The position numbers and the translations under genes are program-made. This document shows positions 22,237 through 34,046 of a stretch of DNA of 64,000 bases, one piece after another. The notes below the pieces were generated by a model that saw only the letters and a program-made list of their open reading frames with translations, ran no database searches and was not told the origin of the DNA. The DNA lies in assembly GCA_951217055.1 (NCBI GenBank), contig OX578277.1, positions 57,077,673-57,141,672 of the forward strand. The letters are read 5' to 3'. The DNA is from Gerris lacustris. Taxonomy: Eukaryota > Arthropoda > Insecta > Hemiptera > Gerridae. Positions within the stretch are counted from its first letter, which is position 1; every line of letters starts with the position of its first letter.

Positions 22237-22417
22237 GGAGTGGCGTAGCTAGTGCATTGCCCCCCCCCCCCCCCCCCCGCAAGAACTTTTTGGGGGCCCC
22301 TCGCTAAACAAAATTGATGAGCAAAAAGAAAAAACCTCTTGCGTTAAGAACTGGGGGCCCCCATCGTCGTTGATTTGGGGGCCCTCCCGCAATGCGGGCC
22401 CATAGTTTCGCCACTGA
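22237..22417. mobile_element. hAT-type MITE, 181 bp, 8-bp target duplication
   Basis: Ends GGAGTGGCGTAGCTA (left) and TAGTTTCGCCACTGA (right), an imperfect inverted repeat with the GTGGCG core found in many hAT superfamily termini. Flanked by GTGTGGCA (22229-22236) and CTGTGGCA (22418-22425), 7 of 8 identical; removal restores the family A tail. Inside are an 18-bp poly-C run (22261-22278) and several GGGGGCCC blocks, making it the most GC-rich segment nearby. Confidence 0.75.
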
Positions 22418-22544
22418 CTGTGGCACATAGCTTCCTCGCATCCTATCACGTACTTTATTGATTTTATGCTTTTCCAAGCCATTATTTAAATTAAATATTT
22501 TGTTAAAATTTTCCACTACATTTTGTTTAAATGTTCCCCCTTTT

Positions 22545-23395
22545 TTTGGGTTGATAAAACCAAAAAAAACCCTTATAGTTTCGTTCCTGTGTCTGTCTGT
22601 CTGTCTGTCACTCTGTACGGTTCCAACAACTTTTGAATAAAAAGAGATAAAAACACAAAACTTTCCAGTATTAAAGATCGTTTTGACGCGCACACAGAAA
22701 AAATATAGCAAACTCAAAGTTATCAGCTGTTCAAATCCAAAATGGTGGATATTTCACGTTTTTTTTTTTTAAATTTCGAGTAAGGTATCAAATTAAAGGT
22801 ATTGAAGAGTACGTTACAAAAAGTGTTTAATTTTCCATGCCATTTTGTCAAAATTTTGCGTGTCCCTCGCCCCAAAAAATATATTACTGTGTGGTCTGCT
22901 GGGCCATAGAAATAATAAGAATAGCAATTTGATCTGAATTACTGGGAATCCAAAATAGCGGATAATTCCCGTCTCGGGAAATAAAATTAAAATTTTGAGT
23001 GAGGTATCAAATAAAAGATATGAAGAGTAGAGTGTTTTTTCCATCCCTTTTTGTCAAAAAACATCAACATTTTGCGTGTCCCCCTCCCTAAAACTCTATT
23101 TCTGCTATTACTAATAATAAAAAAAAATATGCATAAGTGCGGTCTGAAGGGCCAAAAAAAAAAATAAGAATAGAAATTTGATCTGATTAACTGGGAATAT
23201 AAAATGGTGGCTAATTCCTGTCACGGGAATAAAAATATGTTTTTCAAATTTTGAGTGGGGTATCAAATTAAAGGTATTGAAGAGTAGGTAAACACTTGTG
23301 GAAAGTGTTTATTTTTCATGCCATTTTGTCAAAAAACTTAAAAAATTTGCGTTGCCCCCCCCCCCCAAAAACTAATATTACTGCTGTTACTATTA
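22545..23395 (+). mobile_element. Family B element with expanded internal repeats
   Basis: Begins TTTGGGTTGATAAAACC with the complementary AAACCCTTATAG hairpin partner, then TTTCGTTCCTGTGTCTGTC and ACTCTGTACGGTTCC. Inside are three starts of the B subrepeat (AAATTTCGAGTAAGG at about 22770, AAATTTTGAGTGAGG at 22987, AAATTTTGAGTGGGG at 23249), against two in the copy at 3017. The 3' terminus ACCAACGAAACCC is missing; the element runs straight into family A sequence at about 23396. Confidence 0.65.
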
Positions 23396-23558
23396 CGCAA
23401 AAATAGAGCGATAGACCGGCAGACAGACACGGAACCAAAAATGTTCCCTGATTTCTATCTTGGATTTTTTGAAATCGGAGACATCAAATATTTTCGTTCT
23501 TCAGAACGAAAATATATATTCCGTTACCGGCTTATCTGTAAGCTCGGAAGCAATAGTA

Positions 23559-24125
23559 TATTTGGGTAAAGAAATAACATTAAGAATAATATAAAGATAA
23601 GAATAATATATGGGGTAAGAATATTATTTTGCATTTGTCCCACAAAACTACTATTGTCGATAGTGTAATATAATGTTTAATTTAATTAAGTAATATTTGG
23701 CTGAAAAATTAAACTATTGATACACCAACTGTCATGCCATCAATGTTTATACTTATCATTTGAGTTTAATGAATAAAATCTTGAATGCATTTTATATTAG
23801 GTATTGTTTGAATTACAACACAATTTACTTCGTCTACTTACTTAATTATTCCTAACGTAAAGGTATATAACAGAAGAGTGAAGAGTATACTTTCAGAGTT
23901 TTGTGTACCATCTTCTGGATTTCGATTCTACACATGTATGCTATTTCAGAAATGTAGGATTGGCTGTAAAGAAAGAATCCATTGTAAAAAGAAAACGCTG
24001 GACATTAAGGAAAAGAAATTAAAGTTTCAATTATACTAAACAAGAATAAATTTAAAGAAGTAGAATGAAACAAAATTAAATTGAAAAGTAATAGATCAAT
24101 TATTATTATTTTCATAGGTGGGTTT
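23559..24125. other. AT-rich DNA, no feature seen
   Basis: Ordinary AT-rich sequence. Confidence 0.4.
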
Positions 24126-24147
24126 TATATATATATATGTATATATT

Positions 24148-24226
<79 letters not shown>
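24126..24226. repeat. (TA)n microsatellite, slightly interrupted
   Basis: TA units with a few TG and TT interruptions at the 5' side, then about 33 pure units. Confidence 0.95.
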
Positions 24227-24230
<4 letters not shown>

Positions 24231-24529
24231 GGATAAAAGTATAAATTAATTAAAACTGGTAGTTTTTCAGTTTATTTAATGTTGGCATCTTAGTTTCATT
24301 TGAGTTAACTTCTTTGAGTGGTCTTATTATACAAGAATCGGGCAATTTATACCATTATCATTGGAATTGGACGTAATTGTTTGTACCGTTTTAACCTATT
24401 CTTTATCAAGGTTGATGGATAGTGGTATCTGCTTACTGCCTTGACGTTTTTGATGGTTACTGTTGTTGATTATTTAGGAATTTATCTGTTAGTTACTGTG
24501 TGAGAACAGTGAGATCTGTCTCTAAAATA

Positions 24530-24990
24530 GAACAAAATGACCCCACCCTTTGACTCTTTCCCCTGCAAACAGGGTCCTAACGGAATATATTTTTAACCAC
24601 GGTTTAAAGAGAAAAGGCGTTTTCCTTTTCATTTCGCGTGTCTCGGTCTGGAAAATTTCCCAGGAGAAGGTTGGTCGGACGGGTGACTTACTGTTAGGAT
24701 TTTTCAGGCCCGAGCAAGGCCCTGTCGTCACGGCCAGGAGGGATCCTAATGATATTTTCCACGGCCCCCAGGTATAGCCGGTAGCTCTGGAGCCTCCTCC
24801 CCGACACATTTAGCCTTCGTCCCTGTCCCCTCCAGGATAGTTCGATATTCAACCCGAGGGAGAGATGAAACTAGATGCAACAATAAAACCCTACCGCCTG
24901 CCAAAACAAACCTAACCTTTACCTTCACAGACAACTCCTACGTCAATATTCCCCAGCCGTCTTATCCGGTCATTTTTTCTTGCAAAGAGA
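24530..24990. other. Largest GC-richer single-copy island
   Basis: About 460 bp near 48% GC with no repeat similarity. Open frames cross it on both strands (24550-24777 plus; 24522-24809 and 24746-24934 minus), none with recognisable motifs. On the minus strand TTCTCTTTGCAAG (about 24994-24982) could be an acceptor and GTGAAG|GTAAAG (near 24930) a donor, giving a 55-bp exon open in one frame (KNDRIRRLGNIDVGVVCE). This is not convincing alone. Alternatives are a conserved non-coding element or an untranslated exon. Confidence 0.3.
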
Positions 24991-26287
24991 AATGCAATGT
25001 ATTCGAAGTATCCGTGCGTATGGTTTACACGATTTGAGGGAACGAACATTATACTGCACATTATGTTATCAGCAATTACTTAAATCTAGATTTTCTGGTA
25101 ATACTCTACCATTGGGTGTTCCTGACTCATTGGTTTAGAGAATGTCATGAGTTATTGTAAATCATGTTGTATTAAGAAAAGGTAGAAAGTACGTTTGATT
25201 ATTTCTTAGGGTTATATTATACATGATGCATACTACATTTACATTTTGAATTAGCTAATTTACTTGTCCATTACTACTTAACCGACTTCAGATTTTACTA
25301 TTTTAAATCCAGAAATTAAGGTATGCTTTGGTTTTATTAAATAGTATAAAAACATTTTATATTCAACCATTAAATTTGCTGTAAGATTAATTTAATTATT
25401 TCCTTTGTTGTTTTGGACCTCTTCTAAATGCTCCTTATACTACACGTATATTTCATCGTTTCAGATTAGTTGCTTCATAAATAAAAATTGGACTATAGAT
25501 ACCTATTATTTGAGTGGAAAAAATATGAATTGAAAACTAGTAGAAAAATTGAAGATTCCAGTGGTTGAGGTGTAAGAGATGCCAAGGTGTCGAAAGACTC
25601 TGCGCTCAAGGATTGCTGATGTTATCAGCAAAGACAAAAGGATGACATTCTATCACTGGCGACTAAAAACTATTACCTTCTTTTGGAAATAATATTGCCT
25701 GAATATTATTCTAGCTGTTGAGACTCCGTTCAAAGCTTTCAATGAATAACCAATGATATTATGGTAGATAAAGGTATGAATCAACAGAATTAAGTAAGTG
25801 TATTGCTTGAAAATGTCCCAATTTGGGTACGAAATATCGAAAAAATACTTAGGGTTTTTTTAAACACCCCTGAAGACGCAATTATAAGAAAACATCATTT
25901 CTTTTATTCTTTTAATAATATATTCACGATGTTTATATATTAGAATATATATTCACAATGTTTGATCTAGGTTATTAGTTTCAATCAAACATGACCGATG
26001 AATGACCAAAATTTTAAAATTAAAATGTATTATTTGTTAATAAGACTAAAATAATAATGCTTGTAAAAGGACGTTATAAATTGTTTCTACACATGCAAAC
26101 ATTAATCAGATGCAAATTTCCCTAGGAAAAGTATATAATAATAAATACATATTCCCAGGTGTTTTTCGTACATTTTTATTGTTGAATCCTAAATTTAAAG
26201 TAGCGTGTAATTGAAAGACAGTTATGAAGATAAATAATGAAAACATATAATATATTTCTGATTCTAAATTATCGCGGTCAGAACTAC
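24991..26287. other. AT-rich DNA, no gene recognised
   Basis: A slightly richer patch at 25555-25640 (GGTTGAGGTGTAAGAGATGCC) has no frame support. Confidence 0.4.
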
Positions 26288-26289
26288 TA

Positions 26290-26837
26290 GAGGTCGACCA
26301 AGAAGTCATGGAAATGAGAGGAGTGCGCTAGTGTCGGAATGTACAGTATTGATATAATAGACCACGGTCAAAAACCACAGTGTTGTTCTTCTGTTATTAA
26401 TCATTTTATTTTTGATAACTTCTATATTTTTTGCAACAGGCAACACTGTACCTGATAAGAAATCACTAATAATATACGATAATATTTTATATTATTTATT
26501 GATTATTCATAATAATATTTTTTAAATCTAAATCGATATTCTTTTGCTTTAATCTATTTTTTTTCTTCCTCTTTATTTCTGAGTTTGATTTGGATTTAGA
26601 ACACTTGTGACTATAGTTAGTGCTGTATAAAAACAAACAAAACAGGAAACCTAACAGATTGGAAACCTTCCTGTTGTTATTCGTGAGATTTGACATAACT
26701 GGGCATGTCATACAAACTAGGAATGGTTATTGTCTTAGCACCCGACTGTACTGACTTCGGCACTACTCGGAAGTTCCGATTTTAAACGAAGTTAAGCTTT
26801 CCGTTTCTCCCGTGTTCATGACTTCTTGGTCGACCTC
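26290..26837. mobile_element. Twin MITE copy 1 (548 bp, TA target)
   Basis: Terminal inverted repeat GAGGTCGACCAAGAAGTCAT (20 of 20, one further base also pairs) at both ends, flanked by TA (26288-26289 and 26838-26839). By eye it is identical to 56198-56750 except for a 5-bp CAGTT deletion about 60 bp from the left end. The outer ~100 bp form a longer imperfect inverted repeat (GTGTCGGAATGTACAGT versus GTGCCGAAGTCAGTACAGT). No transposase; the shared 71-codon minus frame is not a known domain. TA targets point to the Tc1/mariner superfamily. Near-identity means recent activity. Confidence 0.85.
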
Positions 26838-26839
26838 TA

Positions 26840-27480
26840 GTTATTTAACAGTTTAACTTATTAAATTGCAATACTCTTCTAATGTTACCACACTAAAAGA
26901 TGTTTCGCATATGCATTATTCCTTTAAGTGAAATCACTGCATTATGTATTCTTGTAGAATTGACATTTTATTTTAGTATTTTTTATACAAGAATAATTCA
27001 TAGTTGTTATTTTTTACTTTATATTTGTAAAACTAGACTAATGTCTAGTTAAACCAGATTAAATGAGAATTTGGATTTTACAGTGGGCCTAATGTGACAT
27101 AACATTATTAAGTACGATTAAATATTATATAATATTTATCACTAGATATAACAAATATATTATAGCTTTTAATGATTTTAACATATTCCTTTTAAAGCGT
27201 AATTATTACATTATAATCTATTGATTTCTATGTTATTATATAGTTATCGTTATCAATTATGTAGGAGCCTCAATGTCAAAAGGATTACTCTTTGTTACTA
27301 TGGGAACTACCACTTTATATCTCTAACAGAATTATTATTAGCTCGTATTACAAATAGAAAATCAGGTATGATGAAGCAGAGTTACATTTTATATTATATC
27401 TCAATGAATTGATTTTGTATAATTAACTCACTTCGTTTCACAGACAAGCTATACTATTGTTAAATTAGATTTCATATCTG
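26840..27480. other. AT-rich DNA, no feature seen
   Basis: The frame at 27221-27412 (plus) is AT-rich and unsupported. Confidence 0.4.
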
Positions 27481-27482
27481 AC

Positions 27483-27595
27483 TTCAGATCAGAAAATAGG
27501 ATAATTTAGGCCGTACATAAAATAATGTACGGCTACCTTCAGATCAGATAATATGATAGGTCGTACATAAAATAATGTACGGATACCTTTTAAAC
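27483..27595. repeat. Duplicated 55-bp block containing a palindrome
   Basis: TTCAGATCAGA....TAGG.CGTACATAAAATAATGTACGG occurs twice in tandem (27483- and 27538-). In the first copy GCCGTACAT/ATGTACGGC form 9-bp perfect arms around AAAATA (27510-27533); the second copy keeps 7 pairs. Confidence 0.8.
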
Positions 27596-29870
27596 AGTTG
27601 AACGAGTGATTTGCGTGCTTATCAAAAATGCTTTTACAGTTAATTGAAACTTGATCTTGAAACTACCGGTTACTATAATTCTGTTTTTACTTGATTTTTT
27701 TTTTTTTTAAAGATGCATTAAATACATGCTAATCTATAGTGTGGTATTTTGGTGTTATGGCCAAGAAACCTTAAGCCATCTGGGTAGCTTCTTTGACTGT
27801 GCATTTAATTTTATCTTATTTCAATAGTGGCCAGTCGCCATTAGTAAGTCTTAAGACACAATCTAACTTGATGTAAGTCTTTGTCTTTAAAATTTTACCA
27901 ATCCAATAGTTAGCAACATCCATCTGTGCAGCCAATCTACTTTATTGTCCCAAAGTACTTAAATTTGCTGAAGAAACATGTTATTATGTACTTCCAGGAA
28001 ATGTTTCTATCAAAAACAGTTGCTTTTAGCTGTTTTCGAGGTCCGATGGTTGTCGTTATGGTCAAGATATCTGATAATGTCACTCGGTTGGTCTCTCCAT
28101 ACGGTTCGTATGGACCGTGATCCTACGCCTGTTTGATTCGAAAATAGGGGAATATTTTTTTGTCATCCCAACTAGAAATCATAGATCAGTGACCTCTTAG
28201 ACTCATGTCATCCAATTCTTTTCTTGATCTTAAAAAGTCCGTTCTATTGATAGAGAAAACTTTTTGACAGCCGATGCGGTTTTCTTTCAATTTTTTTTTA
28301 ACAATAAACCGACAATTTAAGAGTCTCATAGAGGTCCAACATATAAAAATTATATGTAAGACGTTACTTTTATCGAAAAAAAGTTTGGGATAAAAGCACT
28401 TAAGTAATAATTACTGCGTCGTAAATGTATCTTTACAGTAGAAAGGCTATTATTCAAAGATTAAAGATACTAATAAATTCTGAGATATAATATTATGATA
28501 TAAAGGTATATCTATAGTAAATTAATAATTGACTGACGCCATCTATTATTTAAACCACTAGTTAAGATGCTCTCTTATCGAAAACCATTTTCTAAGTTTA
28601 TTTCTGTATCTTATTGAATTTCTGCCTCTCATAGATCATTATTGTTAGCTTTTTAGGATGCATGTCCTTCATATTGTAAATGATCACTCTACTTTTTTTT
28701 ATTATTATTTATAAATATATGTATAGAGAGGCAATTACCAATATAATATTATCTGCTTGAATCAGTTGTACTGTATTACCTGAAAGGTAGAGGACAATCC
28801 CTTTCAAAATAGAAAATTAAAAATAAAATTGGATCTCTATAAAAATACAGATTGCATAGGTAGTTCTAACTCTACGTCAGCGCCTTTTCAGTAAATTGAA
28901 AAAAAAAGAAAAAAAAAAAAAAAAAAATGCATAAAAATAGTTAAGGGCAAATTCAAAGATGTTCACACCCAAGTACGAGTATTATTCACATTCATGATCT
29001 AGTTCTTTTTTGGTAGAAGACGAACGTGGAAGGCTTTGAAATTAAGCCGCCGAAAAATTAATGTTTTTGTATTTAAAGGTACTAGAAAGAAATGTATGAG
29101 AATTTTTCATAGCTCATTTTACAAGGCGTTGGGGGAAAGTTTTTTTCTTAAATGTACTTCATGGGAAATTTGCATTGTATGTCTTTTTTCATTTTTCGTA
29201 TGCAAGAAAAGAAGATTTTTTTTTTTGTGCGAGGGTTACAAGCATAAGGTATCTTAGCCTAAATTAGCCTGGGATCTACTGTAAACGGTTGATGGTTTTG
29301 AAAGACATCAGACCGGTATATGGGGACAAGGAAACACGGAGACAAATGCAGACGCCGTTAGAGACTTTACGGACAGTTAAACAACCAAGAAAATGCTCTT
29401 CTTCTACCTATATCTGTACAGTTATGAATCACGTACCCTATAGTATTTATATATCGCTACTATGTCACATGTTTATGTCAAAGAAACATTCCAGCAAATT
29501 AAAGTGGAAAATTACTTCTTATAAAATATCATAAAAATAGTTTGAGACCTACTTATTAATTCCACCAATTCTTTTTTATTTCTAACACTCCGAAAATTTA
29601 GAAAAGCAACGACTAAATAAGCGACCTTTGTTACCTAAATTAGCATGCTTAATAACAGACCATAAATTACGAAGTAAGCAAATAATAAAACAATTTATTT
29701 TTAATTAAATCAGTATGACGTCTCGCCCATTTAAATTATCGCTAAAATTCATAATAACATGTTCATATCAGTTGAAATGTATCAATAAACTGGTTTTATT
29801 TTCTATACAAAACAGTAAAATCATTACGAGAGCTTGATTATCACATTGACTCATCTCTTAAAAAAGTGAA

Positions 29871-29875
<5 letters not shown>
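27596..29875. other. AT-rich DNA, no gene recognised
   Basis: Moderate-GC patches at 27740-27850 and 28020-28140 (TCCATACGGTTCGTATGGACCG, an inverted repeat CCATACGG/CGTATGG at 28097-28115) have no frame with motif or splice support. Poly-A at 28898-28927. Confidence 0.4.
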
Positions 29876-29947
<72 letters not shown>

Positions 29948-29949
29948 TC

Positions 29950-30022
<73 letters not shown>

Positions 30023-30050
30023 TATATATAGATATATCTATATATAATAT
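29873..30050. repeat. Paired (TA)n microsatellites
   Basis: Two long TA tracts (29873-29945 and 29957-30047) separated by CTCTATAATA; the second has GATATATAG interruptions at its end. Confidence 0.95.
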
Positions 30051-30469
30051 ATACTCACACCTATATGCACATGTAAATCCGAGGAATACTAATATATTTT
30101 TGTATATGTGTAGAATATTCAAGAGAGCTGAAATAAAAAGGAGGTTTTTCCTTTTTAAAATTCAATTCATTTTTATCAAGAAGAAAGTATTAGGAAAACA
30201 GATTATGGAATTATAGCCGCAAAGTCAGTATCACCATGACATCAGATAAAGGGACCAAACTAAAAGACTACAACGGCTTAAAAAAAGAATTCGCATTCGA
30301 CTGTCAGGTGAGGATTATATACACAACTTCTCATGGGAAAATATCTCTTTTTGGTAAACGTCTTATGCTTGGTAGGGAAGAAGAGATTCCTAAATTTTTT
30401 CTCTCATTCTCTTTCTTTTCTTGGTCCTTCTTTTTTGTGTACAAGTGAATCGAATTGAAAGGATCTGTA

Positions 30470-30725
30470 TAAGTTAGAGAAAAAGGAAAAATCTTCCCGT
30501 TACTAGTTTACCTTTGCCGTCGTCAGAAAGAGTTGCAGATGTTAAAACCCTCCGTTATTTTATTGGTTATTCACAGTGGAAAGAGAAGAAGAGGGTACGT
30601 CGAGGGGAAGTACCAAGCCCGAGGAACCGGTCTCTCCCTTTCCATCCTCATTCTTTACGCTGACGAAAAATCGGTCAAAAGGAAAAACTCGTGAAACAGT
30701 ATTGGTATTGGCGTGAAAGAAAAAG
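30470..30725. other. GC-richer single-copy island
   Basis: Includes CCTTTGCCGTCGTCAG, GGGTACGTCGAGGGG, GCCCGAGGAACCGG and a weak GGTTATTCACAG acceptor-like string on the plus strand. No frame longer than about 40 codons fits it. It resembles the islands at 24.5 and 39 kb; candidate conserved non-coding element. Confidence 0.3.
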
Positions 30726-31990
30726 AGATGAGTTGTTCAAAGTCGATGACTTTTTTTTCGGTTATCGATTTACAAAGGGGCTTTTGTTGTCATGATACAG
30801 ATGTAGCTTGTCTCTTTATAGAATGGTTTCTCATTCCTGTCTTTCCATGTCATGATTACACCTGTATAAATAAAATTATACGTCTGTACATCACTTTTGA
30901 TTCATCTCATACTTTGCATTTTCGCTTTTCATTCCATTTTTCTTCTATGGCGATTAAACCAAAGAAGAATAAGGGTATTCAAAAACTAGGTGCCCGTAAA
31001 TCCATAAATATTCTCTCTTTTCACTTGATATTTGTAATTCGATTATTTGGATAGAAAATTTATTAATGTATCTTAGATATAAGATCTCTTAGGCGTGTCA
31101 TAATTTTAAATTTATGATTATAAAGAAAATCATAAATTATTTCTAATTATTTTGAAATATATATAAAAAAATTATTTAGTAAAAATATAAATAATAATCT
31201 AAATATTCTCAAGATATACCTTCAAAATTATAATTTGGAATAATATACAGTCGTTTCCCATAATGTGTATAGTGACTAACATTCAATATTTTAACATTCG
31301 CTGTTGTTAATTGTAGTAAATTGAATTATATTTCGTCACGATTTAATATAACCATTATTATTGTCCCTTTTCTTTCTTCCTTTATACCTTTTAGACTATA
31401 CTGTATAAGGTTAGTGTTTTTGAAGTAAAACTTCTTTAAATTTGCTTGGATGAATCGATATCGAGAAACGAAGTTAGCGTTTCGAGACTCGTCCAAGTGA
31501 AATATTTTTTGAAGTGAAATTAACGAAATTGCAAGTTTTTTTTTAAGACTCGCCTGTGATAGATATTATAATCGACTGCCGACTTAGGCCGGCAGTTGAT
31601 CAAAATGTGTCAAAAATAAACAAAACAATGCACCCCCCCCCCCCCACAAAGACAAACCCAAGCCTTTCTCAAAGTCTTCTCTCATTGGTTGGTCATATTA
31701 TGTCAAATTAAACACCAGAAAACTGATGTAGAAAGTTAAATGCGCAGCAGTCTATCGAATAAAAAATCCTTACTCTGCTGAGCAGCAGCAGTGGTTTATT
31801 CATTCATCGAATATTATCAAAATTGGTATTGTTGTAAAGGTCTCGATAAGAGCAGTAAAAAAATATTAATTAGTTTTCCATTTAAATTATAATCTAAAAA
31901 ACCAATTCGGAAAAACAGATAAATTAACGGTTTTTTATGCTTTACACCCCTTAAAATGTAAAATTTTGAAAAAGTGTACATAACAACAAT
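30726..31990. other. AT-rich DNA, no gene recognised
   Basis: The 113-codon frame 30713-31054 (plus) has no motif or splice support. A GCCGACTTAGGCCGGC hairpin-like patch is at 31578-31593 and poly-C at 31633-31645. Confidence 0.4.
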
Positions 31991-33236
31991 GAAAGTACTT
32001 TTCAAGCACTGTAAAATTATATATAATATGATATATTTCGAGCATTTCGATCATTGTACCCATGTACCTCATATAGGTACCAACATTATATTAAAACAAA
32101 TTAAATTCACTGAATGATATAAAGCTTACTAAATAAAATCATTACTAATAACACATTGTTTCACAACATAAAATCTCAAGTTAAAATAACACATTAGGTA
32201 CCGTATGTACCAAAAGTACACATGTGTACAAATATGTTCAAGTATTAATTTTTTTCCGAGTTCCTAATATTAAATAAGGCATGCATACAAATTTTAAATC
32301 AAATCGAATCAATATTTCTCATATTTTTAATTTTTTATTAATTTCCCTATTTTTGGGCCCAGATTTTGAGCCGGAAAATTTGGGCAAAAAAAGTTGTCGA
32401 CAACCCCATAAAAAATATACGATTTTTTAAAGCCCCCGTCGAGTAGATTACGAATATGCCGTCAGTTTACCATTTAGCACTTTTAAAGCCCAAAAAATGG
32501 CCAATCGAAAACCCCAAAAATTGCCAAATATGAACTTTGAGTGGCTTTTTCTCGGAAACTAAGAGTCTTGGAAAAAAAAGTCCAAGTGCACTTTCGTCTT
32601 GTATTTTTCATTTTTATAAGCGTGACAAATTTAATGAAGATAGTACAAACTTTATTTTTTACCAAAAAATCGTCAAGCCACACCCCTGTGATTTTTTTAC
32701 CCGAAAAAGTCAAAATGAAGATAACAAAATAAATGAGGTATATTCGTAAACGTCTCGAAAAGGAGAGTAAAAAATAATAACAATGTTTTAAATTTCAACC
32801 AAAACCTAAGGAACCATTGTCAAAAAACAGCTATATAAGGACTTTTTTCAATTTTACCCCCCTAAAAAGTAAAAATATCACAAAACACTACATAACTACA
32901 TTAAAAAGCCTATTCAAGAGTTTTTCAACGATGTACATGAAAGTAGGTTTTGTGTTTAAAAGCATATTTGTACCCGTGTACCCATAGGTACCAAAAATAT
33001 ATTTAAAAATCAAACCATGTATAAGATCATTATTTAGGCTAATGAATTCTAATAAATGTAAAAATAAAATTTAAAAAAATTATTTCACCTTCTTAACCTG
33101 AACCAAAAGTACAAATCGGTACAAATGTACCCGTACAAAAAATTTTAAAAATAAATAAATACCACAACATTAAAGTATTAATCAAGGCCTTTAAAATGAT
33201 ATACGACACATAAAAATATATACGTGTTTTAAAAAT
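31990..33236 (+). repeat. Family D-related repeat region
   Basis: Shares with 54370-54680 the order TTTTTCAACGAT.TACAT, GTACCC.TGTAC, GGTACCAAAA.TATATTT, AAATCGGTAC, and the exact TCAAGGCCTTTAAAATGATA (33183-33202) just before its end. Also carries TACATAACTACATTAAAAAG type strings of other D copies. The 32340-32760 part has two overlapping plus frames (32537-32749, 32541-32732) which I regard as chance. Confidence 0.55.
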
Positions 33237-33816
33237 CCAATATGGCGGCTATAATTCAATATGGCGGCTATATATCGAAATCAAAACACCCGCACTTTTC
33301 TAGTATTGGTACACTCTACCTATGTACCAAATTTCAAATCTCTAGGTCAATGGGAAGTAGGAGAATTACTGATGAAAAAATCCAAGATGGCGGCTATAAT
33401 TCAAAATGGCGGCTATATATCGAAATCAAAACACCTGAACTTTTCTATTTATGGTACACTCTACCTATGTACCAAATTTCAAATCTCTAGGTCAATGGGA
33501 AGTAGGAGAATTACTGATGAAAAAATCCAAGATGGCGGCTATAATTCAATATGGCGGCTATATATCGAAATCAAAACACCTGAACTTTTCTATTTATGGT
33601 ACACTCTACCTATGTACCAAATTTCAAATCTCTAGGTCAATGGGAAGTAGGAGAATTACTGATGAAAAAATCCAAGATGGCGGCTATAATTCAATATGGC
33701 GGACACATATCGAAATCAAAATGGCCGCACTTTCCTATTTATGGTACACTCTATCTATGTACCAAATTTCAAATCTCTAGGTCAATGGGAAGTAGGAGAA
33801 TTTTTGATGATCAGTC
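33237..33816 (+). repeat. 145-bp tandem repeat, four copies
   Basis: Units start at CCAA.ATGGCGGCTATAA at 33237, 33382, 33527 and 33672, exactly 145 bp apart, with very few differences. Each contains two ATGGCGGC cores, TATCGAAATCAAAA, GGTACACTCTACCTATG, and TCTAGGTCAATGGGAAGTAG. Because 145 is not a multiple of three, the same peptide appears in successive frames, which creates four overlapping spurious open frames. The array ends at TCAGTCACTGTCACTC followed by TTAGTTTTATATATATAGAT, the inverse of the start seen at 53894, so the array may be the tail of a family D-type element. Confidence 0.9.
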
Positions 33817-34046
33817 ACTGTCACTCTTAGTTTTATATATATAGATAATTTTGTATTTCATTACATTAAGTAACAATTTACTAAAAAGTATAACTTCTAG
33901 CAAATTTTGCTTAATTTTCCTTGGTGGTAGTTTAAGACCTATCAAATAAAAAAATAAATATACAGTTAACCTTATAATACGTTTGCAGTGGATGATGGGA
34001 ATTTAGCTTTTGCGAAAAAAATTTCAAATAAAGAAAATGTATTCTA

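Larger units (their letters stand above)
22210..23558 (-). mobile_element. Family A element (minus) hosting two later insertions
   Basis: Read on the minus strand it begins with the A head at 23558 (TTGCTTCCGAGC) and ends with the A tail near 22210 (GTGCCACACTAATTGGCAG, split by an insertion). Between them lie a family B element (22545-23395) and a 181-bp hAT-type MITE (22237-22417). Only about 315 bp of A remain, so some of the middle was lost around the B insertion. Relative order: A first, then the hAT-type MITE and B. Confidence 0.75.

Noticed and set aside
26496..26711. 71-codon frame identical at 26.5 and 56.4 kb
   Set aside because: Identity is explained by the two young MITE copies; the peptide is lysine/asparagine-rich with no domain.
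30713..31054. 113-codon plus-strand frame, the longest of several unassigned frames
   Set aside because: Starts in an AT-rich context, no splice borders, no motif, composition follows local T-rich sequence.
33242..33844. Four overlapping plus-strand open frames with the same repeated peptide
   Set aside because: They are produced by the 145-bp tandem repeat read in successive frames; no splice, start or domain evidence.
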